From the NCBI RefSeq assembly GCF_014644435.1, contig NZ_BMKR01000042.1:1-63018 (forward strand): a stretch of 63,018 nucleotides of DNA, read 5' to 3'. Source of the DNA: Paenibacillus albidus (GTDB lineage Bacteria; Bacillota; Bacilli; Paenibacillales; Paenibacillaceae). A program made the position numbers and the translations under genes. The notes beneath the pieces are model-generated. The model was not told the origin of the DNA. It was given only the letters and a program-made list of their open reading frames with translations, and searched no databases. Each line of letters starts with the position of its first letter. The first letter of the stretch is position 1. Shown here piece by piece: positions 37,642 through 46,140 of this stretch.

Positions 37642-38580
37642 CTAAATGTTCATATTTCGGCATATATTAGCGATAAATTTAATATTCTCTACAGGAGTAT
37701 CCGGAGTTATGGAATCGCCTGTACTCAAAATATATGGAAAACCCTTCATTGCATGGAGTACCTCCAAGACGGTATTTCTCAGTTCCTCCATATCTTTGGT
37801 TTGCAGAAACAGCGGATCCAGATTTCCTTTAATGATCGCTTGACTGTTCACAATATCCCTGGCCTCCGCCAGTTGAACCAGAAAGTCAATCTCTAGCACA
37901 TCTGCTCCAGTGTTCAGCATATTTCCGATAATTGGACTGCTGTCTTGACACACATGCAAGACCACAGGAAGATATTCCTTGATTTTTGCGATTATTTTTT
38001 TCTCATAAGGAGACGCATATTTTACATAATGGTCTTTTTTTATAATGCTGGTGGAAGCAAGAGAATCTTTTACGGTTATGGAATCAATGTTGATTGTCCT
38101 CAAACCGTCCACGATCACCTCATCTATCTTCAGCATCTCATCCATGATTTTCATGACATTGTCTTCATCAGAAATTAAAGCCGTATAGAACGGGGTAGGA
38201 CCGAATTGTAAGGCTCCGAATTCAAAAGGCGCTTTGATGGGAACGGTGATATGATGGGTTTTACCAATCTGGTTCACTACATCGGCAATGCACGCCAGTT
38301 CCTCCGCAAATTTGTTCTCGTCTATACTCCAGCTAACCGATACACGTTCTGCATCGTCCATCAAAAATTCTGTAGTCAAAAAATTCGCACTATTGAAATA
38401 AGCAGTAAAACCGTCCAACTGGCATTCCTTGGAGATTTGAATAAGGAAATTATTAATTCCGCATGTATCTTTCGAATGTAGTGAAGCATTATAGGAATAA
38501 TAATTATCGAGTACAGGAAAGAAGGGAATTCTATTGGAGTTCCCTTCTTTGATGAACTTGCTCATCGGCAGGGTCTTCAT
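37642..38580 (-). CDS. UroD/MtaA-like corrinoid methyltransferase
   Basis: The 312-residue TIM barrel begins MKTLPMSKFIKEGNSNRIPF, 1 bp after the carrier-protein stop. The fold resembles uroporphyrinogen decarboxylase, but LPVVLHVCQDSSPIIGNML carries the His-x-Cys zinc motif of MtaA/MtbA-type methyltransferases. True UroD enzymes lack it. The third zinc ligand, normally Cys in LSPGCxI, is Asp here (ILSTGDSITPDTPVENI). With the corrinoid protein and activator in the same operon it should move a methyl group to or from cobalamin. Donor and acceptor are unknown. Confidence 0.78.
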   Translation of the reverse strand: MKTLPMSKFIKEGNSNRIPFFPVLDNYYSYNASLHSKDTCGINNFLIQISKECQLDGFTAYFNSANFLTTEFLMDDAERVSVSWSIDENKFAEELACIADVVNQIGKTHHITVPIKAPFEFGALQFGPTPFYTALISDEDNVMKIMDEMLKIDEVIVDGLRTINIDSITVKDSLASTSIIKKDHYVKYASPYEKKIIAKIKEYLPVVLHVCQDSSPIIGNMLNTGADVLEIDFLVQLAEARDIVNSQAIIKGNLDPLFLQTKDMEELRNTVLEVLHAMKGFPYILSTGDSITPDTPVENIKFIANICRNMNI

Positions 38581-38581
38581 C

Positions 38582-38845
38582 TTATGATTCACCTTTTCGC
38601 TGAATTTTGGATTGAACAGTATGCAATAGAGCATCAAATGAACAAAAGCGTTCAAATTCAAGCTCTTCTATATCGAAAACAAGGTCATATTCATTTTCAA
38701 TATCTGTAATTAGTTTCATTAGCATGATCGAATCGAAGCCCAAATCTGTTGGCAGATTAATATCATGGTCAAACCGGACTAATTCAGAAGTTTTACTATT
38801 ATTCAGCACAATCTGTTGAAGACTTTCCTTAAGTGAGATGGACAT
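38582..38845 (-). CDS. Acyl carrier protein
   Basis: The 87 residues include the canonical site LGFDSIMLMKLI (Ser about residue 41). It starts MSISLKESLQQIV with AGAAGGG upstream, 1 bp past the ligase stop, and is followed 1 bp later by the methyltransferase gene. This tight coupling suggests the ligase at 38847-40331 loads it, and perhaps that the methyltransferase acts on the carried group. Confidence 0.87.
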   Translation of the reverse strand: MSISLKESLQQIVLNNSKTSELVRFDHDINLPTDLGFDSIMLMKLITDIENEYDLVFDIEELEFERFCSFDALLHTVQSKIQRKGES

Positions 38846-38846
38846 G

Positions 38847-40331
38847 TTAACCCTTCTTTCTAAGAATTTTCCCGTTGGGATTTCTCTCCAGTTCATCAAC
38901 AAAAACGATTTCATGCGGAATTTTATAGTCCTCAAGATAGATTTTGCAATGGTTGATTAGTTCAATTTTAGTGACTTCTGTACGGTTTTCGCATACTACC
39001 TCAGCTACCATTCTTATGGCCCCTGTCTGATTCCGCTCTTCGGCTTTTAGTACAGATTCCTTGATTCCAGGATAGGCAGTAATGATTTTTTCAATCTCTT
39101 CAGGATGGATATTCTTGCCCATGTAAGTGAACATATTGTCTTTCCTGCCGACTACATAGAGGTAACCCTCCTCGTCCATGTAGCCAAGGTCACCGGTTAT
39201 CAACAAAGAGGCTCTGTCTCCCCTCTGATCTGTGGAATTGACATTATAATAGCCCAGCATTACTCCAGGGCCTTCTACTCCAATAAGTCCGGTAACATGC
39301 ACCTGCTCCCGGATCTTCCCCTCCTCATCCATTATTCTCACCTGCACATCCCGAATAGGCTTGCCGCTTGAACCCCGTTTTCGTAAAAGCTCTTCTTTGG
39401 GAATATAGGTGACACGCGGTGATGCCTCGGTAAGACCATACGAATAAATTAAATTAACATGTGGAAAGGAGCGGTCAATTTCCAATAAATTATGTTCACT
39501 GATGGGTTCACCGTAAAAATGAATGATACGAAGTGACGAGAAGTCGAATTTCAATCTCTGCCTGGAATACATAATCATGTTCAGGATGGACGGAACTGCA
39601 AAAAAGACCGTAATGGATTGTTTTGTTATGATTTGACTGATGGATGAAGGAGTAATGACCTTCTCCGTGATACACAATTCACATCCGTTCAAAAGGGCTA
39701 CCAGCATTTCTCCAGTAATGCTTGATGCATGGCTCAGGCTCTTTACCAGTAACAACCGATCCTTTTGATTCAACTGTAAATACTCGGAAATCGCTCTAAC
39801 ATTGCTAAGAATATTTTTATTTGAGAGCATAATCCCTTTGGGGCGCCCCGTAGTACCTGAAGAGAATAAAATTAAAGCCAAATCATTATTCAAGCTTCCG
39901 GAATGGATAGGCCGGTAAGGAGAATATTTACAGGAAATACTATTCTCCAACACTTCATAGACACTAGCAGAGCAGTGATATTCTTTCAATTCCTCAACAC
40001 TTATTTTAGCATTGCTGCCTTTGGTTATAATCATTCCAATATGATAAGCTTGGCAGAGCTCCGATAATTTCTTCATTGAAATATTCGGTTGCACAGGGAT
40101 AACTACACTTCCATATGCATTTACCGCAAAGAAGCAGCTAATGAATTCAACACAATTGCTCATGAACAGGCATATATGTGAGCCTTTAGGAACACCAAGG
40201 TCAGAAAACTGACACGTTAATGACTCTGCCTGGTTGTAAAGTTCAGTGTACGTAACCTCTTTCCCGTCGCAGTGAATTGCCACCAAGTCGCTGTATTTAC
40301 GAAAGCTCTCCAGCAGAATCGTATGAATCAT
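38847..40331 (-). CDS. Acyl-AMP ligase (class I adenylate-forming)
   Basis: The 494-residue enzyme has all core motifs: LILFSSGTTGRPKGIMLSNK, YSYGLTEASPR, LITGDLGYMDEEGYLYVVGR and NPNGKILRKKG with the catalytic Lys. It resembles acyl-CoA synthetases/acyl-ACP ligases more than NRPS domains. Its ATG overlaps the stop of the upstream radical SAM gene (TAATG) and it is directly followed by an ACP gene. It probably activates a carboxylic acid for that carrier. Confidence 0.87.
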   Translation of the reverse strand: MIHTILLESFRKYSDLVAIHCDGKEVTYTELYNQAESLTCQFSDLGVPKGSHICLFMSNCVEFISCFFAVNAYGSVVIPVQPNISMKKLSELCQAYHIGMIITKGSNAKISVEELKEYHCSASVYEVLENSISCKYSPYRPIHSGSLNNDLALILFSSGTTGRPKGIMLSNKNILSNVRAISEYLQLNQKDRLLLVKSLSHASSITGEMLVALLNGCELCITEKVITPSSISQIITKQSITVFFAVPSILNMIMYSRQRLKFDFSSLRIIHFYGEPISEHNLLEIDRSFPHVNLIYSYGLTEASPRVTYIPKEELLRKRGSSGKPIRDVQVRIMDEEGKIREQVHVTGLIGVEGPGVMLGYYNVNSTDQRGDRASLLITGDLGYMDEEGYLYVVGRKDNMFTYMGKNIHPEEIEKIITAYPGIKESVLKAEERNQTGAIRMVAEVVCENRTEVTKIELINHCKIYLEDYKIPHEIVFVDELERNPNGKILRKKG

Positions 40332-41347
40332 TATCCCACCCCATTGACTGTTTTATAACGCGATACCACACACTGGACACATTCTTTATACTCACGATTG
40401 ATGACTTTCTTCCTGCTTTCTATTGCAGAAGGAGTATTCAAAGAAAGGCATAAGCGATCTACATCCAGCAGGCCGGTGCTCGGTAAGAAGAAGCATGGAC
40501 GCACTGACAGATCCGAGTCAATTACAGGTGAGAAAAACGGCAGATTGCATTTAGAAGGTGAGAATTCCGCCAAACCCTGTACCCCTTTAAAATAGTCAAG
40601 CATTGTGAACAGCTGCTGAGGCGTATCACGGATCATTCCCGTTTTAAATTGTTCCTGATATTCATCAGTGATCCTATATAACAATCTCTCGAATTCAACC
40701 AGATCCTCTTCCGATAACAAAAATTCCTTAAGCTCTTCATAACGGACCTTCAACATTTCGCTATCGCCAACTCCATATGCCTGCAAGCTTAGGATATCCA
40801 TTTGTTGGAATGTTATGGTAGCTCCTGCTCTCATGGCATTCTCTATCATCAAGGGAATTTCATTGTAATTTAAGCGCTGGATGATTGCTCGTATCCTAAC
40901 CTTCCCGCCTTTTTCTGTTACTTTTTTAATATCCTTTGTAACTTTGTCATAAGCTTTGACTCCGCGAATGGTACGGTATGTCGCTTCTGTTCCTCCATCC
41001 ATACTCACCGTAATGTCATCAATCAAATTAATAATTTCATCATGGTATTTGTTCAACAGCAATCCATTGGTCATTAGATGAATCTTGATCCCGAAGCGTT
41101 TGATTTCCCTTGCAATTTCAGTCCAGTTAGGATGGAGCAGCGGTTCTCCCCCTGTCAGGGTTACGGTTTGTGTCTTCAATTCTAGCATTTGCGGCAGTAG
41201 CACCTTTACGTCCTCAAGCGAAACATAATTATGGCTGTAGTTTTTCCAATAATCGCACATCATACATTTGCTATTGCAATTATTGGTCAATGTAAGAGTC
41301 AAGCTGGGTGCAGAATACAATTCACAGTTGGTTTCACTAGTGTTCAT
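40331..41347 (-). CDS. Radical SAM/SPASM-type enzyme
   Basis: The 338 residues have the SAM cluster motif TNNCNSKCMMCDYW (CxxxCxxC), then TLTGGEPLLHPNW and ITVSMDGGTEATYRTIRG. C-terminal Cys groups (SPSKCNLPFF, VRPCFF, KECVQCVVS) indicate a SPASM/twitch-like auxiliary cluster. Such enzymes modify peptides or small molecules by hydrogen abstraction. It overlaps its operon neighbours on both sides. Confidence 0.88.
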   Translation of the reverse strand: MNTSETNCELYSAPSLTLTLTNNCNSKCMMCDYWKNYSHNYVSLEDVKVLLPQMLELKTQTVTLTGGEPLLHPNWTEIAREIKRFGIKIHLMTNGLLLNKYHDEIINLIDDITVSMDGGTEATYRTIRGVKAYDKVTKDIKKVTEKGGKVRIRAIIQRLNYNEIPLMIENAMRAGATITFQQMDILSLQAYGVGDSEMLKVRYEELKEFLLSEEDLVEFERLLYRITDEYQEQFKTGMIRDTPQQLFTMLDYFKGVQGLAEFSPSKCNLPFFSPVIDSDLSVRPCFFLPSTGLLDVDRLCLSLNTPSAIESRKKVINREYKECVQCVVSRYKTVNGVG

Positions 41348-42453
41348 ATCTCTGTCTCCTCATAATATTGCATAGGGTTGATTGCTTTTTTCATTTCACC
41401 TGATTGATGAATAGCCTCAAGAATGGCCTGAACCTTGACTCCCTCCCGCAATCCGGGAGAAAAGCTGCTTTTTTCCAAGATACTCAGAACAAAATGATGC
41501 GCTAAATTAAAGAATTGCGGGAGAAGCCTGTCTTCTTTCAGAAAACTCCAATCCCCTTGGACACATGGAGGATTCACCAATGCAACATGCCACTCTCTCC
41601 CTCTTAAATCAGACAAATGGATCTGATTACTTCTATCCAAAAGAAGAGTGCCCTCGCTGCCTCTAATCTCAAAAAGAAAATTGGGATTGGCAGAATTGGA
41701 CACCATGTTGAACTGGCCTCCCAGTTCTGCTCCTGAGCGGAACCTGCCTGCAAATGTAAAACCATCTTCAGTATCTGAAAGTCTCAGCACGCCAGCGCCA
41801 TCCCGTCTTTTTGTGAGATTTTTACTTTTCACAGCATAAATCTCTTCAATCTCTCCGAACCACCAGAACAAGGTATCCACTGCGTGGGAACCCCAGGCAT
41901 TGACCGTCCCCCCTCCGCTGGCTGCATCGGCCTGCCAGTTCCATGGAGGAGGATTCGTTAGAAAATCGGCATAGGCGCTGGTATTCACGGATAATATATT
42001 TCCAATCTGTCCGCTTTCAATGAGCTGCTTTATGGTCCACCGTTCCGGTGTATACCGCCAGATATAGTTCATGCCAAAGGCTGCACCGCTTCCGTCAAGC
42101 AGAGCAAAAATTTCTTTGGCTTCTGCAATATTCACACACATGGGCTTCTCGCATAGAATATGCTTTCCTCTTCTTGCAGCTTCCATAATAATTGATAAAT
42201 GCAAATGATTAGGAACCACCACACATACAATATCAATTAATGGATTTGACATTAACTCCATATAATCCGTATATAGGAAGTCAACGCCGAACTCTTTCCC
42301 CGCAGCTCTCAGCTTCGCTGTATTTCTGCCGCACAGCGCAATCACTTCTGTATACGGATGATACTGAAAAGCCTGAAGATGGCCCTTCACACCAAATCCA
42401 GTTCCTATAATCCCTACCTTTAATGCATTAAAATATTCATGGTTGCTGCTCAT
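41344..42453 (-). CDS. Gfo/Idh/MocA family oxidoreductase
   Basis: The 369-residue protein starts MSSNHEYFNALKVGIIGTGF, overlapping the preceding radical SAM stop by 4 bp (ATGA). The Rossmann motif is GIIGTGFGVKGHLQAF; the EKP catalytic motif is HILCEKPMCVNIAEAKE. The C-terminal domain carries GGTVNAWGSHAVDTLFWWFG, with a conserved His. It should oxidise or reduce a hydroxyl of a sugar or cyclitol. It is sandwiched between radical SAM genes. Confidence 0.88.
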   Translation of the reverse strand: MSSNHEYFNALKVGIIGTGFGVKGHLQAFQYHPYTEVIALCGRNTAKLRAAGKEFGVDFLYTDYMELMSNPLIDIVCVVVPNHLHLSIIMEAARRGKHILCEKPMCVNIAEAKEIFALLDGSGAAFGMNYIWRYTPERWTIKQLIESGQIGNILSVNTSAYADFLTNPPPWNWQADAASGGGTVNAWGSHAVDTLFWWFGEIEEIYAVKSKNLTKRRDGAGVLRLSDTEDGFTFAGRFRSGAELGGQFNMVSNSANPNFLFEIRGSEGTLLLDRSNQIHLSDLRGREWHVALVNPPCVQGDWSFLKEDRLLPQFFNLAHHFVLSILEKSSFSPGLREGVKVQAILEAIHQSGEMKKAINPMQYYEETEI

Positions 42454-43451
42454 AGAATGTTTTTCTTCCACAATTCGGTCTCCCGCGGACAGGCAGGCAT
42501 AATCGTTTGTGTAGCGGCGCGGGGGTCCGCAGCATTCGGATCCCCGTACACATGATGCGAGATCCCCGGACAACCATATTGGCTGGAGAAGGCAAACTGT
42601 TTTCTTCGTTCTAGAATACTCTCCAGTGATTCGGTCCTCACATTGCCCATGCAGTGATCTTCTGCTCCTGTTAATAGCGAACAGGAATATACATTGCCGT
42701 CGCAGCGCATATAGAATTTCCGGTCAGCCTCCGGACCACAATCCCAGAGATTATTCTGGAGAGATGTTCTTGGTCCCTTGTAATAGGCAATTTGCCAACG
42801 CAGCGTAAAGTCCGGCTGTGCATTGTCGAACCATGCATAAGCCTTATTATGTAGCTCCAGCCATTCCTCGGCACCGACAACATAATCCTGCATCTCTGTA
42901 CCTCTGCCTGTAGGTGTGAACAAATAAATTACTGCGCTTGAAACCTTCAACGTTCTGCACAATTCCAAGAACTCGATGATTTCCCCCATGTTCCTTTTGT
43001 TGACAACCATGGTGACCGAGGTGCTGATGCCCGTCTGTACAAATCTGGAAATTAAGCCTTTCATCCGGTTGAAACTTCCTTTATGATTTCTTAGCCAGTC
43101 ATGACTTTCGGCAGTCCCCCCATCGAGATCACAGCAGATGTAATCGGGTCTGGCTTCAAGAAATTGCTCCATAAGCTCATCTTCGACGACTCCACCCGTA
43201 GCAACCTCGACCTTCAATTGATGATTCCGGGCTTCATTCATGATTTCAAATATATTGTCACGGATCAAAGGCTCCCCGCCATATATATTTAATCTGCCGG
43301 CGTTTTTGGTGAGCTTGGCGAATTGCCCGATAAAATCAAAAACCTCATCCTTGCTCAGCTCATTAATAACTTCTTCGCCAGACTTGAACATACAATGTAT
43401 ACAGTTGCTGTGGCACTTATTTGTAATATGAAAGCTCACCGTTTCTAACAT
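42450..43451 (-). CDS. Radical SAM enzyme
   Basis: The 333-residue protein begins VSFHITNKCHSNCIHCMFKSG with the CxxxCxxC motif, then LNIYGGEPLIRDNIFE. C-terminal Cys residues (LWDCGPEADRKFYMRCDGN, YSCSLLTGAEDHCMGNV, YGCPGISHHVYG, PACPRETELW) suggest at least one auxiliary cluster (SPASM-like). Second of three adjacent radical SAM genes; substrate unknown. Confidence 0.87.
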   Translation of the reverse strand: MLETVSFHITNKCHSNCIHCMFKSGEEVINELSKDEVFDFIGQFAKLTKNAGRLNIYGGEPLIRDNIFEIMNEARNHQLKVEVATGGVVEDELMEQFLEARPDYICCDLDGGTAESHDWLRNHKGSFNRMKGLISRFVQTGISTSVTMVVNKRNMGEIIEFLELCRTLKVSSAVIYLFTPTGRGTEMQDYVVGAEEWLELHNKAYAWFDNAQPDFTLRWQIAYYKGPRTSLQNNLWDCGPEADRKFYMRCDGNVYSCSLLTGAEDHCMGNVRTESLESILERRKQFAFSSQYGCPGISHHVYGDPNAADPRAATQTIMPACPRETELWKKNIL

Positions 43452-43470
43452 ATTGACCTCCTAAGTTCTA

Positions 43471-44421
43471 CTAGACGATCGCGTTGTGAAATTGGCTTGG
43501 CCAGAAGCAGCCAGGACAATCTCTGGAATCCTTCCATCGTTGTGACAAGAATTCTGAAAGCCCTTTTTCTTCGGCCAGCTGAAAGATATTGAACTCTGGC
43601 GTGCGTGTTCCAACGTAATCATGGCAGCACATCAGCGAGCCGTCAGAATCAATGCGCAGCTCATTCAGCGTATCCGGGCAATGCCAATTGCAATCTACAA
43701 TATAGTCAGGAATCTTCCTCAAATAATGCTCTGCGTTCTCAATCAAATAGCCTGCATGCTTCATTTTTATAAGTTCTTCCATGACTCCCCTGACCTGGGG
43801 AATCTGGGAGGTCTCAAAAGCAAAACCTTCTTTTTTGTGGATATCACGCGTCTCCCAGAACGTCTCCCCCCCTTGCGCATAATGATAAGGGAGCAGATAC
43901 AGGCCTATTTGTTCTTCCGATAACGCTTTGGCAATTTCAACAACTTGCGGCAATGAACTAGCACTCAGTACCAGATAGGCAGTTAGATGAGGTACTCCCA
44001 TTTCTCTGAGCTCACGAAAATTGCTCATTGCTTTTTTGGATTTAAGCGTTGTGAACGGGTCCAGGCTATCACCATTGATGGTATCCACGCTGGAAGAGTA
44101 TTTTTGCATTCCTGCTTCCACCAACGACCGCAGAGTTTTCAGATTAGCCGTTCCGTTGGAGACTACACTGAAATCAAAGCTTGTATTATGGGCCAGATGA
44201 TAGATAAGCTGTGGTAAATCAGCCCTAGTTGTCGGTTCACCGCCTAAAATCGTCAGCTTTTGAATGCCTAATGACTCCAAAACATCAAATGTTTGTATCC
44301 ACCGGTCATAATCCAGCTCAGCTAAATTTTTCTTATAGACATTGCAGTAACCGCATCGCAAATTGCAATTTCTGGTAATATAAATCCCGGCAGCTTTGGG
44401 AAGTATATTTTCTCTGTACAT
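43471..44421 (-). CDS. Radical SAM enzyme
   Basis: The 316-residue protein has AGIYITRNCNLRCGYCNVYK (CxxxCxxC) and KLTILGGEPTTRADLPQL. The C-terminal cysteines in CNWHCPDTLNELRIDSDGS, LMCCHDYVGTR and SRDCPGCFWPSQF could hold an auxiliary cluster. A 20-bp gap separates it from the next radical SAM gene. Distinct in sequence from its two neighbours, so not a recent duplicate. Confidence 0.87.
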   Translation of the reverse strand: MYRENILPKAAGIYITRNCNLRCGYCNVYKKNLAELDYDRWIQTFDVLESLGIQKLTILGGEPTTRADLPQLIYHLAHNTSFDFSVVSNGTANLKTLRSLVEAGMQKYSSSVDTINGDSLDPFTTLKSKKAMSNFRELREMGVPHLTAYLVLSASSLPQVVEIAKALSEEQIGLYLLPYHYAQGGETFWETRDIHKKEGFAFETSQIPQVRGVMEELIKMKHAGYLIENAEHYLRKIPDYIVDCNWHCPDTLNELRIDSDGSLMCCHDYVGTRTPEFNIFQLAEEKGLSEFLSQRWKDSRDCPGCFWPSQFHNAIV

Positions 44422-44450
44422 ACAGCAACCTTCTTTCGGAAATGATGTGA

Positions 44451-46028
44451 TTATTGCAAATTTACGAATGGATTATCAATGCCTTTATAAGCTATTTTCT
44501 CCAGCTCATACAGTTCCATGACTTTAAGCTCAATGTTGTTGTACCATGGCGCCAGCGCTTGAATCTGATTGTTCGTCCGCTCATACACCTCTTGTTCACT
44601 TTCCCCGTCCTCAACCCAACACAGGATATTCTCGAACATATCCAGATCTTTGTTTCTGATCTCCAGATAAATATCATAGAACCGGCTCATCTCTAAATCA
44701 TCCAGCGCCTTGGGCTTACTGATGGGATCAATTGCCATATCGTAGACCTTCATGTGGCTCGCATGCCAGGTTTTGAGCGCATTATATACAATCTGTACTT
44801 GTTCATTGATTATGTAGTATTGATAATTGTCTAATATAGGCTTGTCCCCTTTAACAATCCCCATTTTGAGAATGGATCTTGTATAGGGTGTCCCTATTGC
44901 GGCGTACATCTCTGTAAAAATTCCTTTGCATACCGTCCAATGATACTTTCTCATATATTGGAAGTTCTCTCTCAGTTCCTCCATTGTCGTTCCGTAATCA
45001 AACAGGATGTAACCCGTCTGCACATACAGATTTTTTTTCTTCAAAATATCCAGAGACTCCATATTTTGTTTGACATCCGCTTTTTTGCCCATTCGTTTCA
45101 GAGCAGAGTTGGAAAAGCTTTCGATACCGCAAGCTATGGAATTGCATCTGGCTCTCATCAGCTCAGTAATGATAGCTTCATTAATTTTGTCCGCCCGTAT
45201 GGAGATTCTCATGCGGATGTCCAGCTTACGTCTGAGAATCTCGTCGGCAAACCGTTTACACCATTCCCCATCCCTGGAGCCTTCAATAAAAGAATCATCG
45301 ACAAACTTGAAATATCGCGCGCCTTTATGGTAGAGATCCTCGATCTCATCTACCACATTCTCCAGACTTCGTGACCGCCAGTTGTTACCTTCAGCCTGCC
45401 TCCAGAATGAAATTACACTGCAAAACGAACAGTGTCCCGTGCATCCTCTAGAGGTAAGAAGATCTACCGGAGTCCTCTCTTGAATAGGAATGTGCATCGT
45501 GTCTCTGGCCGGGAAGGGCAGCGAATCCAAATCGTGAACAAGACAACCTCTGTTACTCACAAATTTCCCGTCTTCATTCAAATAGGAAATCCCTGAAATT
45601 TCATTCAGCCTGGGGGTCCCTGTAAGAAAATGCCGGGCCAGCTCATAGGTTGGAATTTCACCTTCTACATGCATTGCAATATCGAATCCCGACCGCAGAA
45701 AAGCCTCCGCATGGAAGGTAGGCCCGAAGCCGCCTGCTATAAACGGGACATCGTATTGTTTAGACCGTAAATATTCAATAGTTTCAATAGCCTTGCCTTT
45801 ATTAAGCTGATAACAGGAAAAACCAATAAACAAAGGTTTATCCTGCTCCATAATCTGGTCACCAATCTCAGAGGGCGTCAAATTCTGGAGCCAGCCGTCA
45901 ATTATAATTACTTTGATCCCTTTGTTCCGGCTATAGGAGGCGATGTATCCAAGTCCCAAATTCTCCTCGGAGGTTCTGTTGCTTAGAGGCGCAGGGGTTA
46001 CTAAAATAATCAAAGGCTCTCCACTCAT
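44451..46028 (-). CDS. B12-binding radical SAM enzyme
   Basis: The 525-residue protein starts with ATG at 46028 (MSGEPLIILVTPAPLSN), preceded by GAAGGGTG; a longer TTG-started form is less likely. An N-terminal cobalamin-binding Rossmann domain (about 1-140, with FIAGGFGPTFHAEAF) precedes the radical SAM barrel with SRGCTGHCSFCSV. This class includes methylases and ring-forming or rearranging enzymes. It is encoded just downstream of the corrinoid protein and its activator. Confidence 0.88.
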   Translation of the reverse strand: MSGEPLIILVTPAPLSNRTSEENLGLGYIASYSRNKGIKVIIIDGWLQNLTPSEIGDQIMEQDKPLFIGFSCYQLNKGKAIETIEYLRSKQYDVPFIAGGFGPTFHAEAFLRSGFDIAMHVEGEIPTYELARHFLTGTPRLNEISGISYLNEDGKFVSNRGCLVHDLDSLPFPARDTMHIPIQERTPVDLLTSRGCTGHCSFCSVISFWRQAEGNNWRSRSLENVVDEIEDLYHKGARYFKFVDDSFIEGSRDGEWCKRFADEILRRKLDIRMRISIRADKINEAIITELMRARCNSIACGIESFSNSALKRMGKKADVKQNMESLDILKKKNLYVQTGYILFDYGTTMEELRENFQYMRKYHWTVCKGIFTEMYAAIGTPYTRSILKMGIVKGDKPILDNYQYYIINEQVQIVYNALKTWHASHMKVYDMAIDPISKPKALDDLEMSRFYDIYLEIRNKDLDMFENILCWVEDGESEQEVYERTNNQIQALAPWYNNIELKVMELYELEKIAYKGIDNPFVNLQ

Positions 46029-46140
46029 TACACACACACCCTTCAACTTATCCTAAAATAATGTTGTCCGAACTGACGTTGGAAGCCACACTCGAGGCCT
46101 TCTCCAAAATTCCACCGAGCGGCTTGGTAGTCTATTGCAA

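Noticed and set aside
40331..46028. Radical SAM genes as RiPP maturases
   Set aside because: No short precursor-like ORF with a good ribosome binding site was found beside them, and carrier-protein genes argue for a thiotemplated pathway.
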